DNA of 64,000 nucleotides from Massilia sp. R2A-15 (GCF_030704305.1 NZ_CP131935.1:1240001-1304000), one strand, 5' to 3'. Positions 16,446 to 31,057 are shown, numbered from the stretch's first letter. A program made the numbers and translations. Notes: a model not told the origin generated them from the sequence alone.

Positions 16446-17207
16446 ATGACCCGCAACAAGACCATCGAAATCTCCGGCCTGAATTTCTTCTACGGGAAAA
16501 CCCAGAGCCTGACCAACGTGAATCTCGACATCCACGAGAAGCAGGTGACGGCCTTCATCGGCCCGTCCGGCTGCGGCAAATCGACCCTGCTGCGCACCCT
16601 GAACCGCATGTACGACCTGTATCCCGGCCAGCGCGCCGAAGGGCAGATCATGTACCGCGGCCAGAACATCCTCGAGCCCGGCCAGGACGTCAACATGCTG
16701 CGCGCCAAGGTCGGCATGGTGTTCCAGAAGCCGACCCCGTTCCCGATGTCGATCTACGACAACATCGCGTTCGGCGTGCGCCTGTACGAAGACCTGTCGA
16801 AGGGCGAGATGGACGAGCGCGTCGAGTGGGCGCTGAACAAGGCGGCGCTGTGGGGCGAGGTCAAGGACAAGCTGGGCAAGAGCGGCCTGTCGCTGTCGGG
16901 CGGCCAGCAGCAGCGCCTGTGCATCGCGCGCGGCGTGGCGGTCAAGCCGGATGTGCTGCTGCTCGATGAGCCGACCTCGGCGCTCGACCCGATCTCGACG
17001 GCCAAGGTGGAGGAGCTGATCAGCGAGCTGAAGCAGGACTACACGATCGCCATCGTTACCCACAACATGCAACAGGCGGCGCGTTGTTCGGATTACACTG
17101 CGTACATGTACCTGGGAGAACTGGTGGAATTCGGCGAGACCGACCAGCTGTTCATGAATCCCGCGCGCAAAGAGACGCAGGACTATATTACCGGCCGTTT
17201 CGGCTGA
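16446..17207 (+). CDS. pstB: Phosphate ABC transporter ATP-binding protein PstB
   Basis: The cytoplasmic ATPase of the Pst importer, 253 aa. It has Walker [12 protein letters not shown] near residue 39, Q-loop in VFQKPTPFP, the ABC signature LSGGQQQR, Walker [13 protein letters not shown], and the switch histidine in IVTHNMQQA. Length and motifs are those of complete PstB proteins. PstB also signals phosphate status to PhoR through PhoU, whose gene comes next after 27 bases. Confidence 0.97.
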   Translation: MTRNKTIEISGLNFFYGKTQSLTNVNLDIHEKQVTAFIGPSGCGKSTLLRTLNRMYDLYPGQRAEGQIMYRGQNILEPGQDVNMLRAKVGMVFQKPTPFPMSIYDNIAFGVRLYEDLSKGEMDERVEWALNKAALWGEVKDKLGKSGLSLSGGQQQRLCIARGVAVKPDVLLLDEPTSALDPISTAKVEELISELKQDYTIAIVTHNMQQAARCSDYTAYMYLGELVEFGETDQLFMNPARKETQDYITGRFG

Positions 17208-17234
17208 CCAAAACGAAGAAGACGGAGAGAAGCA

Positions 17235-17933
17235 ATGATAGGCGAGCATTCATCCAAACAATACGACCACGAACTGGAGGCGATCCGCTCCAAGGTACTG
17301 CTGATGGGCGGCATTGTGGAAACCCAGTTCACCGACGCGATGAATTGTTTCCGCGTCGGCGACCTGGAGCAGTCCGACCGTGTGATCGCCCAAGACGACG
17401 CCGTCAACCAGCTGGAAGTGTCGCTCGACGACGCCTGCAGCCACCTGATCGTGCGCCGCCAGCCGGCCGCCAACGACCTGCGCACCGTGATGGCGACCAT
17501 CAAGGTGATCACCGACCTCGAGCGCATCGGCGACGAGGCGGCCAAGATCGCGCGCATGTCGAAGAACCTGCACAGCCGCGGCGTGGTGGGCGTGAACCAC
17601 TACGAGACGGTGCGTTCGATCGCCACCGCGACCTCGGAGATGCTGCATGACGCGCTCGATTCGTTTGCCCGTCTTGATGGCAAACAGGCAATGGCGCTGA
17701 TCGCCCAGGACGCCGTCGTGGACCACGAGTTCCGCACCATCATGCGCAACCTGATCACCTTCATGATGGAAGACCCGCGCACGATTTCGTCGGCGCTGGA
17801 CACGCTGTGGGTGGCCAAGGCGATCGAGCGCATTGGCGACCATGCCAAGAACATCGCCGAGTATGTGATCTACGTGGTCGAAGGCAAGGACATCCGCCAT
17901 ACCAAGCCGGCGGCCCAGGTCGGTGAGCAGTAA
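17235..17933 (+). CDS. phoU: Phosphate signalling protein PhoU
   Basis: PhoU links the Pst transporter to PhoR and keeps the Pho regulon off when phosphate is plentiful. The 232-aa helical protein has two PhoU repeats with the metal-binding E(R)xxD patterns: TDLERIGDEAAKIA near residue 95 and AKAIERIGDHAKNIAEY near residue 194. A GGAGAG ribosome-binding site precedes the ATG. phoB starts six bases after its stop. Confidence 0.97.
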   Translation: MIGEHSSKQYDHELEAIRSKVLLMGGIVETQFTDAMNCFRVGDLEQSDRVIAQDDAVNQLEVSLDDACSHLIVRRQPAANDLRTVMATIKVITDLERIGDEAAKIARMSKNLHSRGVVGVNHYETVRSIATATSEMLHDALDSFARLDGKQAMALIAQDAVVDHEFRTIMRNLITFMMEDPRTISSALDTLWVAKAIERIGDHAKNIAEYVIYVVEGKDIRHTKPAAQVGEQ

Positions 17934-17939
17934 GCGCCG

Positions 17940-18629
17940 ATGGCCAGCGATAAAACCACGGTCCTCATCGTTGAAGACGAACCGGCGATCATCGAGCTGG
18001 TGACGTTCTCGCTGCGAGAGGCGGGCTGGGACGTGTGCGCCGTGCAGAGCGTGGCCGAAGCGTGGGATTTCCTGATGAAGCGCACGCCGAACCTGGTACT
18101 GCTCGACTGGATGCTGCCCGACCAGACTGGCCTGCGCCTGCTGGCGCGCATCCGCGCCGACCGCAACTTCCAGAAGATCCCGGTGATCATGCTGACCGCA
18201 AAGAGCATGGAGGAAGACAAGATCGCCGGCCTCAATCACGGCGCCGACGACTACGTCACCAAGCCGTTCTCGCCGCGCGAACTGCTGGCGCGCGCCAAGG
18301 CGCTGCTGCGCCGCAACGCGCCCGAGCTGGCCCAGGCGCCGCTGACGGTCGGCCCGCTCACGCTCGACCCGGCCAGCAACAGCGTCTCCGTCGGCGGCGA
18401 ACGCATCGACATCGGCCAGGCCGAGTACAAGCTGCTCAAGTTCCTGATGGCCCATCCGGAGCGGGTGTTCTCGCGCGGCCAGCTGCTCGACAAGGTGTGG
18501 GGTAACCATGCCGAGATCGAGGAGCGCACCGTGGACGTCCATGTGCTGCGGCTGCGCAAGGCGCTCAAGTCGGCTGACGGGCTGGTCAAGACCGTACGCA
18601 GCGTCGGCTACATGCTGTCGGAAAAGTGA
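17940..18629 (+). CDS. phoB: Phosphate regulon response regulator PhoB
   Basis: An OmpR/PhoB-family DNA-binding regulator of 229 aa. The receiver domain has acidic residues in VEDEPAI, the phosphorylated aspartate in LLDWMLPD (about residue 54), and the lysine of YVTKPFSPREL. The C-terminal winged helix (about 130-229) contains the recognition region VDVHVLRLRKAL. The two Pho boxes upstream of ppk1 and pstS are its likely targets, so the locus is autoregulated. It sits between phoU and phoR. Confidence 0.97.
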   Translation: MASDKTTVLIVEDEPAIIELVTFSLREAGWDVCAVQSVAEAWDFLMKRTPNLVLLDWMLPDQTGLRLLARIRADRNFQKIPVIMLTAKSMEEDKIAGLNHGADDYVTKPFSPRELLARAKALLRRNAPELAQAPLTVGPLTLDPASNSVSVGGERIDIGQAEYKLLKFLMAHPERVFSRGQLLDKVWGNHAEIEERTVDVHVLRLRKALKSADGLVKTVRSVGYMLSEK

Positions 18630-18633
18630 GCCG

Positions 18634-19914
18634 ATGAATCCAAAACTGACCTTTTGGGTGCCGGCCGCGTTGCGCCTGGCGATTTTGATGGTGGTCGCCG
18701 GCCTGTGCTGGTGGATCTCCGGCCCGGTAGCCGGACTGTCGGTGGCGGTGCTGCTGCTGATCGCCCAGCTGTACATCCAGCTGTCCTACCTGAGCCAGCT
18801 GAGCGCGTGGCTGGACGATTTCAACAGCGCCAAGCTGCCGGACGGGTGGGGCGCCTGGACCGACGTGTTCTCGCGCCTGTACCGGCTGCGCCGTGACGAC
18901 GAGCGCAGCCAGGCGGAGCTGACCGAATGGCTGGCGCGCTTCCGCCAGGCGATGCACCTTCTGCCGGACGGCGTGGCGATCATGGACGACGTGCTGTTTC
19001 TGGAATGGTGCAATCCGGCCGCCGAACGGCACCTGGGGCTCACGCTCGAGCGCGACAAGGGCATGCGGGTGACCAACCTGGTGCGCCATCCAGATTTCAT
19101 CGACTACATCGTGCTGGGGCGCTACGAGCAGCCGCTGACGCTGTCGCTGCGCGACCGCAAGCTGATCGTGCAGGTGATCCCGTTCGAAAACCGGCGCCAG
19201 ATCCTGGTGACGCACGACGCCACCGAAAGCGTGCGCATCGAGGAGATGCGGCGCGACTTCATCGCCAACGCCTCGCACGAGCTGCGCACGCCGCTGACGG
19301 TGATCGTCGGCTTCCTCGAGATCGCATCGAGCACGCCCGACCTCGACTCGGCCAGCCGCCAGGCGCACCTCAAGCTGATGACGGAGCAGGGCCGGCGCAT
19401 GCAACGCCTGATCGAAGACATGCTGACCTTGTCGCGGCTGGAGTCGGTCGACTATCCGCTGCGGCCCGAGCCGGTCGATGTGGGCGCCGTGATCGAGGAG
19501 GTGCTGGAAGAGGCGCGTGCGCTGTCGGGCGGCAGGCACGAAGTCACGGCGACCATCGACGGGCCTGATATCGTCGGCAGCGCGGAGGAACTGCGCAGCG
19601 CGTTTGGCAACCTGGCGTCGAACGCGGTGCGCTACACGCCGGAGGGCGGCAAGGTCCACTTGGCCTGGAAGCAGGGCGCGGACGGGCCGCAGTTCACGGT
19701 CAGCGACACCGGCATCGGCATCGACCAGGTCCACATTGCGCGGCTGACCGAGCGTTTCTACCGCGTCGACAAGAGCCGCTCGCGCGAGACGCAGGGGACG
19801 GGGCTGGGGCTGGCGATCGTCAAGCACGTGCTGCTGCGGCATCACGCGACGCTGTCGATCACGTCGAAGCCGGGCGAGGGTAGCTGCTTTACGGTGACGT
19901 TTCCGAAACGCTGA
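18634..19914 (+). CDS. phoR: Phosphate regulon sensor histidine kinase PhoR
   Basis: A membrane histidine kinase of 426 aa. It has two adjacent hydrophobic segments near the N-terminus (residues about 9-50) with almost no periplasmic loop, as in PhoR, then a PAS domain (about 105-200), a HisKA domain with the phosphorylated histidine in NASHELRTPLT, and a HATPase domain with the N box (NLASNAVRYTPEGG) and G boxes (DTGIGI, GTGLGLAIVKH). The ATG at 18634 lies four bases after the phoB stop. The frame is open upstream but that is phoB in another frame. Confidence 0.96.
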   Translation: MNPKLTFWVPAALRLAILMVVAGLCWWISGPVAGLSVAVLLLIAQLYIQLSYLSQLSAWLDDFNSAKLPDGWGAWTDVFSRLYRLRRDDERSQAELTEWLARFRQAMHLLPDGVAIMDDVLFLEWCNPAAERHLGLTLERDKGMRVTNLVRHPDFIDYIVLGRYEQPLTLSLRDRKLIVQVIPFENRRQILVTHDATESVRIEEMRRDFIANASHELRTPLTVIVGFLEIASSTPDLDSASRQAHLKLMTEQGRRMQRLIEDMLTLSRLESVDYPLRPEPVDVGAVIEEVLEEARALSGGRHEVTATIDGPDIVGSAEELRSAFGNLASNAVRYTPEGGKVHLAWKQGADGPQFTVSDTGIGIDQVHIARLTERFYRVDKSRSRETQGTGLGLAIVKHVLLRHHATLSITSKPGEGSCFTVTFPKR

Positions 19915-19971
19915 ACTTGTCGCCGCAGTGTGGGCAGCCGTCGCGTCAATGCTGGCGCCGGCGTCAACCCC

Positions 19972-19998
19972 GGGGTCAGGTTCGGCGGACCTGACCCC
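19972..19998. repeat. GGGGTCAGG palindrome
   Basis: GGGGTCAGGTTCGGCGGACCTGACCCC is a near-perfect inverted repeat. Related copies lie at 27717, 31111 and 38554. Palindromes of this kind are often spread by REP-associated transposases, but no such transposase is in the window. Confidence 0.75.
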
Positions 19999-20053
19999 AT
20001 CCTTGCGGCGAACACGTTACAATCGCAGCCTCATCCAAATTGAATACCCGCAT

Positions 20054-20974
20054 ATGACTTCACGTCGTCTTTCCCTGATCGCGCTCGGCGCCTTGCTGCT
20101 GGCCGGCTGCGGCGGCAAGCAGGTGGTTCCCACCGCACCACTTGCCGTGACTCCGCCGCCGGTCGCCGCCACGCCGACTCCGCGCAAAATCAAGATCGGC
20201 CTGGCACTCGGCGGCGGCGCCGCGCGCGGCTTCGCCCACATCGGCGTCATCAAGGCCCTCGAAGCCCAGGGCATCTACCCGGACGTGATCGTCGGCACCA
20301 GCGCCGGCAGCGTCGTCGGCGCGCTGTACGCGGCCGGCAACAACGGATTCGCCCTGCAGCGCGTGGCGATGGACATGGACGAAGCGACCATTTCCGACTG
20401 GGCGCTGCCGCTGTTCGCCAAGGTCTCCGGCGTGCTCAAAGGCGAGGCGCTGCAAAATTACGTCAACAAGGCCGTGCACAACGTGCCGATGGAAAAGCTG
20501 AAGATCCCGTTCGGCGCCGTCGCGACCGACCTCAACAGCGGCCAGCCGATCCTGTTCCAGCGTGGCAACACCGGACAGGCGGTGCGCGCCTCGTCGTCGG
20601 TGCCGAGCGTGTTCCAGCCGGTCAAGATCGGCAACCACACCTACGTCGATGGCGGCCTGGTGGCGCCGGTGCCGGTGCGCTTCGCGCGCGAGATGGGCGC
20701 CGACTTCATCATCGCCGTCAATATCTCGACCCAGACCGACGCGCAGGCGACGCTCAGCTCGCTCGAAGTGCTGATGCAGACCTTCAGCATCATGGGCCAG
20801 CGCCTGAACCATTACGAGCTGAAGGACGCCGACATCGTCATCGCGCCTAGCCTGGGCACCATGGGCGGCGGCGATTTCCAGGCGCGCAACCTGGCGATTC
20901 TCGCGGGCGAGCAGGCCGCGGCCGCCGTCATGCCACAGATCAAGGCCAAGCTCAAGGCCAAGCAGAACCTGTAA
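20054..20974 (+). CDS. Patatin-like phospholipase lipoprotein
   Basis: A 306-aa protein with a lipoprotein signal peptide (LLLAGC, Cys near residue 19) and a Pro-rich linker, then a patatin domain. The oxyanion-hole motif GGGAARG, the nucleophile elbow GTSAG and the catalytic aspartate in DGG (YVDGGLVAPV) are all there, so the Ser-Asp dyad is intact. It resembles the RssA/YchK branch fused to a lipoprotein anchor and would act as an envelope lipid hydrolase. The ATG at 20054 precedes the signal peptide directly; upstream in-frame sequence is repeat-derived. Confidence 0.9.
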   Translation: MTSRRLSLIALGALLLAGCGGKQVVPTAPLAVTPPPVAATPTPRKIKIGLALGGGAARGFAHIGVIKALEAQGIYPDVIVGTSAGSVVGALYAAGNNGFALQRVAMDMDEATISDWALPLFAKVSGVLKGEALQNYVNKAVHNVPMEKLKIPFGAVATDLNSGQPILFQRGNTGQAVRASSSVPSVFQPVKIGNHTYVDGGLVAPVPVRFAREMGADFIIAVNISTQTDAQATLSSLEVLMQTFSIMGQRLNHYELKDADIVIAPSLGTMGGGDFQARNLAILAGEQAAAAVMPQIKAKLKAKQNL

Positions 20975-20998
20975 CACTCAAACTCAAAGGATAACAAG

Positions 20999-21406
20999 AT
21001 GAAAACCAAACCGATGTTGACGCTGGAAGACGTGAAGAAGATCGCCGCCGCCGCCGAGGCCGAAGCGGCCGCCAATAACTGGGCGGTCGTGATTTCGATC
21101 GTCGACGACGGCGGCCACCTGATGTGGCTGCAGCGCCTGGACGGCGTTGCGCCGATCTCGTCGTATATCGCTCCGGCCAAGGCGCGGACGGCCGCGATGG
21201 GCAAGCGCGAGTCGAAGATCTACGAAGACATCATCAACAATGGCCGCACGTCGTTCCTGTCGGCGCCGCACATCGACGGCATGCTCGAGGGCGGCGTGCC
21301 GATCGTGGTCGAAGGCCAGGTGGTGGGTGCGGTCGGCGTGTCCGGCGTGAAGTCGCCCGAAGATGCGCAGATTGCCAAGGCCGGCATCGCCGCGCTCGGG
21401 CTGTAA
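20999..21406 (+). CDS. GlcG/HbpS-like heme-binding family protein
   Basis: A 135-aa protein of the GlcG/HbpS (DUF336) family. It shows the family features ISIVDDGGHL, the PISSYIAPAKARTA helix and the Gly-rich VVGAVGVSG segment near the C-terminus. Family members bind heme or act beside glycolate metabolism, but here neither heme genes nor glc genes are adjacent, so the role is unknown. It is 24 bases downstream of the patatin gene with an AAAGGA ribosome-binding site and may share its transcript. Confidence 0.88.
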   Translation: MKTKPMLTLEDVKKIAAAAEAEAAANNWAVVISIVDDGGHLMWLQRLDGVAPISSYIAPAKARTAAMGKRESKIYEDIINNGRTSFLSAPHIDGMLEGGVPIVVEGQVVGAVGVSGVKSPEDAQIAKAGIAALGL

Positions 21407-21410
21407 GTCT

Positions 21411-21500
21411 GTCGCTCCTGGGCTCGGCGTCCCCCTTGGCAGGAGCCTATGCCGACTCGGCTCAGCCTCAGCATGGGTTCCTGCCTGCGCAGGAACGACG
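21411..21500. repeat. REP-like palindromic repeat pair, one arm degenerate
   Basis: The right unit (CAGCATGGGTTCCTGCCTGCGCAGGAACGACG) is intact; the left unit (GTCGCTCCTGGG...TTGGCAGGAGCC) has diverged in its loop. It lies between two converging genes. Confidence 0.7.
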
Positions 21501-21502
21501 AG

Positions 21503-21922
21503 TTAACGGCCGGCGTGAATCTCGGCCGATTCCGGCATCGAATCGGCCGCATCGCTGCGCTGCAGCCACTGCGCCAGCAGCTCCATATCCCGCACCAGGA
21601 TCTCGCCACCTTCGATGAAGCCGACCTGTAACAGGTTGCTGGCGTCGCAGGAGAGCTTGTTGGTGGTCGGCGCCCGCTCGACCATCCGCCCGTAGGCCTT
21701 GAACACCTTGCTCTGCCACTGGTGCAGACCGGGATCGCGAAACCGGTTGTTCTCGAAATACACCGTGACGGTGCCGTCGGCATTGCCGAAGCCCACCATG
21801 CCCGAGCCGTTGTTGACGGCCGCCGACACCACCGCCGTCGCCTCCGGATGCGGCACGAATATCGCCGCCCGTCCGCCCGGGTTCGGCCTGTCCATCGGCG
21901 TATCGCGTCCAAACGTCTGCAT
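21503..21922 (-). CDS. Hypothetical protein, 139 aa
   Basis: I do not recognise this protein. It is soluble-looking, with a probable beta-rich first half (GMVGFGNADGTVTVYFENNRF) and a helical C-terminus (LVRDMELLAQWLQR). The ATG at 21922 is chosen because a strong ribosome-binding site (AAGGGGGA) sits eight bases before it; an ATG 24 bases further upstream has no such site. It has no obvious partner: it converges with the HbpS-like gene and is divergent from carA. Codon use is normal for the window, which supports a real gene. Confidence 0.7.
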   Translation of the reverse strand: MQTFGRDTPMDRPNPGGRAAIFVPHPEATAVVSAAVNNGSGMVGFGNADGTVTVYFENNRFRDPGLHQWQSKVFKAYGRMVERAPTTNKLSCDASNLLQVGFIEGGEILVRDMELLAQWLQRSDAADSMPESAEIHAGR

Positions 21923-22010
21923 CGCCTGTCCCCCTTGTAGTTTCATTTGAGAATTGCCTGACCGCGCCCGAAAACCCGCTTACCCGGCGTGGATAAAGTG
22001 CCGTCGCCGA

Positions 22011-22039
22011 TTGCCGACCGGGACGGTTTGCGCTATAAT
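22011..22039 (+). promoter_or_regulatory. Sigma-70-type promoter upstream of carA
   Basis: TTGCCG (22011-22016) and TATAAT (22034-22039) are separated by 17 bases. A perfect -10 in this GC-rich context is notable. It would give a leader of about 145 bases before the carA start. Confidence 0.7.
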
Positions 22040-22188
22040 TCGGAGGTTTAGCCATTCACACCCATACCGTAGCGACTACCCACCATCCCATCATTCAAAA
22101 GACTTCCATCCCGGCGCGAAACTGGCCCGGCAATCATGGTCGTCGGTCTGACGTGGCGCAGCTACGGTAACTTTATCAGGAGTTACCC

Positions 22189-23352
22189 TTGCCGCCATTT
22201 TTTTCGGGCCCTTCTGTTCCAGCCATCCTGGCCTTAGCCGACGGAACAATCTTTAAAGGTATTTCGATAGGCGCAGCCGGCCACACCACCGGCGAGGTCG
22301 TGTTCAACACCGCCATGACCGGCTATCAGGAAATCCTCACCGACCCCAGCTACTCGCGTCAGATCGTCACGCTGACGTACCCGCACGTGGGCAATTACGG
22401 CATCAATCCGGAAGACGTGGAGGCCGCCAAGATCCATGCCGCCGGCCTGATCATTCGCGACCTGCCGCTGCTGCCATCGAACTTCCGCTCCACCCAGACC
22501 CTGTCGGACTACCTGAAGGCCGAAGGCGTCGTCGCCATCGCCGGCATCGACACCCGCAAGCTGACCCGCATCCTGCGCGAGAAGGGCGCCCAGTCCGGCG
22601 CCATCCTCACCGGCGTGCAGGGCAATGAGCCGTCCGTCGCCCAGGCGCTCGAGCTGGCGCGTTCCTTCCCGGGCCTGACCGGCATGGACCTGGCCAAGGT
22701 CGTCTCGACCAAGGCCCCGTACGAGTGGACCGAGTCCGAATGGGCGCTGGGCAAGGGCTACGGCGCCCAGACCGCACCGAAATACCACGTCGTCGCCTTC
22801 GACTACGGCGTCAAGCGCAACATCCTGCGCATGCTGGCCGAGCGCGGCTGCAAGATCACCGTGCTGCCGGCCCAGGCCACCGCGGCCGACGCGCTGGCGC
22901 TGAACCCGGACGGCATCTTCCTGGCCAACGGCCCGGGCGACCCGGCCGCCTGCGACTACGCTGTCGCCGCGACGCGCGAACTGATCGAAGCGGGCATCCC
23001 GACCTTCGGCATCTGCCTCGGCCACCAGATCATGGCGCTCGCTTCCGGCGCGAAGACGCTGAAGATGAAGTTCGGCCACCACGGCGCCAACCACCCGGTG
23101 CAGGACCTCGATTCGAAGAAGGTGATGATCACCTCGCAGAACCACGGCTTCGCGGTCGATGCCGCGACCCTGCCGGCCAACTGCCGCGTGACCCACGTAT
23201 CGTTGTTCGACGGTTCGCTGCAGGGCTTCGCCCGCACCGACAAGCCGGCGTTCTGCTTCCAGGGCCACCCTGAGGCTTCGCCCGGGCCGACCGACGTCGC
23301 CTACCTGTTTGACCGCTTCATCAACCTGATGCAAGCCGCGGAGAAGAAATAA
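22189..23352 (+). CDS. carA: Carbamoyl-phosphate synthase small subunit CarA
   Basis: The glutamine amidotransferase subunit that feeds ammonia to CarB for arginine and pyrimidine synthesis. The 387-aa protein has the N-terminal domain ([13 protein letters not shown]) and a class I glutaminase domain with nucleophile GICLGHQ and the His-Glu pair in GHPEASPGP. The start is TTG at 22189, decided by the AGGAG ribosome-binding site six bases before it; there is no in-frame ATG before the conserved start. carB begins one base after its stop codon. Confidence 0.96.
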   Translation: MPPFFSGPSVPAILALADGTIFKGISIGAAGHTTGEVVFNTAMTGYQEILTDPSYSRQIVTLTYPHVGNYGINPEDVEAAKIHAAGLIIRDLPLLPSNFRSTQTLSDYLKAEGVVAIAGIDTRKLTRILREKGAQSGAILTGVQGNEPSVAQALELARSFPGLTGMDLAKVVSTKAPYEWTESEWALGKGYGAQTAPKYHVVAFDYGVKRNILRMLAERGCKITVLPAQATAADALALNPDGIFLANGPGDPAACDYAVAATRELIEAGIPTFGICLGHQIMALASGAKTLKMKFGHHGANHPVQDLDSKKVMITSQNHGFAVDAATLPANCRVTHVSLFDGSLQGFARTDKPAFCFQGHPEASPGPTDVAYLFDRFINLMQAAEKK

Positions 23353-23353
23353 T

Positions 23354-26584
<3,231 letters not shown>

Positions 26585-26605
26585 GCAGCAAGCAGTACCT
26601 CTCGA

Positions 26606-26649
26606 CCACAGAGTTTGCGCGATGTGCAATCGCGTGCCTCTGTGGTTTT
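26606..26649 (+). terminator. Terminator-like hairpin between carB and greA
   Basis: CCACAGAG (26606-26613) pairs with CTCTGTGG (26638-26645), with an inner CGCGAT/ATCGCG stem and a following TTTT. It lies 21 bases after the carB stop and may end or attenuate the car transcript before greA. Confidence 0.6.
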
Positions 26650-26687
26650 CACTTGGTACGACCAATAATCAGAGTAGAAGTGACACT

Positions 26688-27167
26688 ATGAACACAACCG
26701 TTCCACTGACCAAATTCGGCGCAGAGCTCCTGAAGGAAGAACTGCACCAGTTGAAAACCAAAGAACGCCGCATTGTGATCGACGCGATTGCCGAAGCGCG
26801 TTCGCACGGCGACCTGTCGGAAAACGCCGAGTACGACGCCGCCAAGGAGCGCCAGGCGTTTGTCGAAGGCCGCATCGCCGAACTCGAAGGAAAGCTGTCG
26901 GCCGCCCAGATCATCGATCCGTCGGCGCTGGACGCCGAAGGCCGCGTGGTGTTCGCCTCGACGGTGGACCTGGAAGACCTGGAGAATGGTCAGAAGGTCA
27001 CGTATCAAATCGTCGGCATCGATGAAGCCGACCTCAAACTGTCGAAGGTATCGGTGACCTCGCCGATCGCCCGCGCGCTGATCGGCAAGTACGCCGGCGA
27101 CGTGGTGGAAGTGCAGGCGCCGTCCGGCCCGCGCGAATACGAAATACTCGAAGTCAAATACATCTGA
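26688..27167 (+). CDS. greA: Transcription elongation factor GreA
   Basis: GreA rescues backtracked RNA polymerase by stimulating transcript cleavage. The 159-aa protein has the N-terminal coiled coil with the acidic tip ([20 protein letters not shown]), including the D and E residues needed in the polymerase active site, and the C-terminal FKBP-like domain (from about residue 80). The ATG at 26688 ([11 protein letters not shown]) matches the family start; frame upstream is open but unrelated. The last base of its stop is the first base of the next ATG. Confidence 0.97.
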   Translation: MNTTVPLTKFGAELLKEELHQLKTKERRIVIDAIAEARSHGDLSENAEYDAAKERQAFVEGRIAELEGKLSAAQIIDPSALDAEGRVVFASTVDLEDLENGQKVTYQIVGIDEADLKLSKVSVTSPIARALIGKYAGDVVEVQAPSGPREYEILEVKYI

Positions 27168-27592
27168 TGCTCGCTAGCCGCGCGCGCCTGCTGGTTGCCA
27201 GCCTGTGGGCCGGCAGCCTGTGGACGATCGGCTACGTGGTGGCGCCGACGCTGTTTGCGACCCTGCACGACAACGTGCTGGTCGGGACCATCGTCGGATC
27301 GCTGCTGCGGACGGAGTTCATGCTGACCATCCCGTGCGCGGGACTGCTGCAAGTGCTCCTGAAACTCTCTCCGCCGGAGAACAAGCGCACCATCAACGTG
27401 CTGATAGGCGCGATGATGCTGTGCGGCGCGGCGATTTTCCTTGGCTTTCAGCCGATGATGGCGCAGGTGAAGGCGCAGGCCGGTGCGGCGGGGCTTGCGG
27501 AGACCAATTTCGGCCTGCTGCATGGCTTGTCGCAGCTGGTGTACCTGGTCGAGAGCGTGCTGGCGGGCGTGTTGCTGGTGAAGCTGCGCTAA
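27167..27592 (+). CDS. DUF4149 family membrane protein
   Basis: A 141-aa inner-membrane protein with four hydrophobic segments (about residues 5-28, 45-65, 75-97 and 118-138). The start SRARLLVASLWAGSLWTIGY, the internal FLGFQP and the C-terminal FGLLHGLSQLVYLVES fit the DUF4149 family, whose function is unknown. It overlaps greA by one base and so is probably translationally coupled. The greA-DUF4149-yhbY-rlmE-ftsH order is common in betaproteobacteria. Confidence 0.85.
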   Translation: MLASRARLLVASLWAGSLWTIGYVVAPTLFATLHDNVLVGTIVGSLLRTEFMLTIPCAGLLQVLLKLSPPENKRTINVLIGAMMLCGAAIFLGFQPMMAQVKAQAGAAGLAETNFGLLHGLSQLVYLVESVLAGVLLVKLR

Positions 27593-27604
27593 CGCTTTCC
27601 GGCT

Positions 27605-27707
27605 TGTCGTTCCTGCGAAGGCAGGAACCCATACCGCGCTTGATTTGTGCAGGTGTTACCTGTCCATCTGGCTCAGTATAGGATCCTGCCTTCGCAGGAA
27701 CGACAGG
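27605..27707. repeat. REP-like palindromic repeat pair
   Basis: Inverted pair TGTCGTTCCTGCGAAGGCAGGAACCCATACC and TATAGGATCCTGCCTTCGCAGGAACGACA with a ~40-base spacer. It lies between the converging DUF4149 and yhbY genes. Confidence 0.8.
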
Positions 27708-27716
27708 CATGAAAAA

Positions 27717-27743
27717 GGGGTCAGGTCCACTGGACCCGACCCC
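27717..27743. repeat. GGGGTCAGG palindrome
   Basis: GGGGTCAGGTCCACTGGACCCGACCCC, one mismatch from a perfect inverted repeat, placed directly after the REP-like pair and just before the end of yhbY. Confidence 0.7.
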
Positions 27744-27764
27744 GATCTTGTCGGCGGCGCCTGA

Positions 27765-28235
27765 TTATTTACCGAGGCCGCTTTTCTTCTGACTGGTCTG
27801 GCGCGGCTTGGCGCGCTTGATCGTACCGCCTTCGGTGACACGTTCATTCCCCTTGATCATGACCTTGGTGACGCTAGGGCGCTTGGTGCCACTGGCGCTG
27901 GCCTTGACGATGGTGACTTCGCGCATGCCCTTGCCGGCCTTGCTGCTGCGTTCCTTGACCGTTTCGACTTTCGGACGGTACAGCACCAGCAGCTTGCCGA
28001 TATGCTGGACCGGCTGGGCCTTGAGGGTGTCGCAGATGTTTTCGTACATTTCGACGCGGGCGTCGCGGTCGTCGCCGGCCACGCGCACCTTGATCAGGCC
28101 GTGCGAGTCCAGGCTGGCCGAGATTTCCTTCATGACCGACTCGGTCAGGCCGGATTCGCCGATCATCACGACTGGCTTCAGCGCATGGGCTTCGGCGCGC
28201 AGTTCGCTGCGCTCGGCGGGTGTAAGTTTTTGCAT
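27765..28235 (-). CDS. yhbY: YhbY family RNA-binding protein with basic C-terminal tail
   Basis: A CRS1-YhbY (CRM) domain protein that binds rRNA in the assembling large ribosomal subunit. The first ~95 residues match YhbY: LTPAERSELRAEAHALKP, the VMIGESGLTESV loop corresponding to GxxG-like family motifs, and HGLIKVRVAG. YhbY is usually about 97 aa; here another ~60 residues form a Lys/Arg/Ser-rich tail (KRPSVTKVMIKGNERVTEGG, ending KPRQTSQKKSGLGK). It is divergent from rlmE, 41 bases away, a common arrangement. Confidence 0.92.
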   Translation of the reverse strand: MQKLTPAERSELRAEAHALKPVVMIGESGLTESVMKEISASLDSHGLIKVRVAGDDRDARVEMYENICDTLKAQPVQHIGKLLVLYRPKVETVKERSSKAGKGMREVTIVKASASGTKRPSVTKVMIKGNERVTEGGTIKRAKPRQTSQKKSGLGK

Positions 28236-28276
28236 AATATTTTAGTTAAATCCCTTAAAAGCAGTATTCTACGCGA

Positions 28277-28963
28277 ATGAAGAAGAAAAAATTAAACAAG
28301 AACTGGTTGCATGACCATATTAATGACCCTTACGTCAAACTGGCGCAAAAAGAGGGTTACCGCGCACGCGCGGCTTTCAAACTCAAGGAAATCGACGAAA
28401 GCGAAAAACTGATCAAAGCCGGCCAGGTCATCGTCGACCTAGGCAGCACCCCGGGCAGCTGGAGCCAGTACGTGCGGCGCAAGCTGTCGGGCAAGGAGGG
28501 CGGCGGCATCCACGGCACCATGATCGGCCTCGACATGCTGCCGATGGAGCCCATCGCCGACGTCCACTTCATCCTGGGCGACTTCCGCGAAAACCGCGTG
28601 CTGCGCGAACTCGACGTGATCCTGGAAGGCCGCAAGGTCGACGTGGTGCTGTCGGACATGGCGCCCAACCTGTCGGGCATTCCGACCGCCGACGCCGCGC
28701 GCATGGAGCATCTTATCGATTTGGCAATTGAGTTTTCTCAACTCCACCTGAAACCAAGTGGGGCATTGTTGGTAAAGTGCTTCAAGGATATGGGTTTCAG
28801 CCAGATCGTCGAGAAGTTCCGCGCCGAGTTCAAGGTCGTCAAGCAGGTCAAGCCGAAGGCCAGCCGCGACAAGTCGTCCGAGATTTTCCTGCTTGGACGC
28901 GGCCCGAAAAACCCGGGCGCGCGCATTGACGAGGAAGAAGGCGAATCGTCCCTTGATATTTAA
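28277..28963 (+). CDS. rlmE: 23S rRNA 2'-O-ribose U2552 methyltransferase RlmE (FtsJ)
   Basis: A SAM-dependent methyltransferase of 228 aa. It has the FtsJ features: [13 protein letters not shown] with the catalytic lysine, SAM loop [12 protein letters not shown], the catalytic aspartate in [11 protein letters not shown], and the second lysine in LLVKCF followed by the region [14 protein letters not shown] with the glutamate. All four K-D-K-E residues are therefore present. It modifies U2552 in the A loop of the large subunit. ftsH follows after 190 bases. Confidence 0.96.
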   Translation: MKKKKLNKNWLHDHINDPYVKLAQKEGYRARAAFKLKEIDESEKLIKAGQVIVDLGSTPGSWSQYVRRKLSGKEGGGIHGTMIGLDMLPMEPIADVHFILGDFRENRVLRELDVILEGRKVDVVLSDMAPNLSGIPTADAARMEHLIDLAIEFSQLHLKPSGALLVKCFKDMGFSQIVEKFRAEFKVVKQVKPKASRDKSSEIFLLGRGPKNPGARIDEEEGESSLDI

Positions 28964-29153
28964 GACTGGCGACCGCACATGAGCCGGGTACAGGTCCCAG
29001 GGCCGGCGCAAGTGGCCGGTTAATGCCGACGAGTAGTAATTTCAGTGGTTTTTTGGGCAAGGCGCGGGGCTTGCGTGGCATCCCCTGCGTATTGCGAGTA
29101 AAATCGGCATTCTAAATTCGGCACAAGATGCACGCAGCATCGAAGGAGTTTTC

Positions 29154-31040
<1,887 letters not shown>

Positions 31041-31057
31041 CCGGTCAGCGCGCTTCC

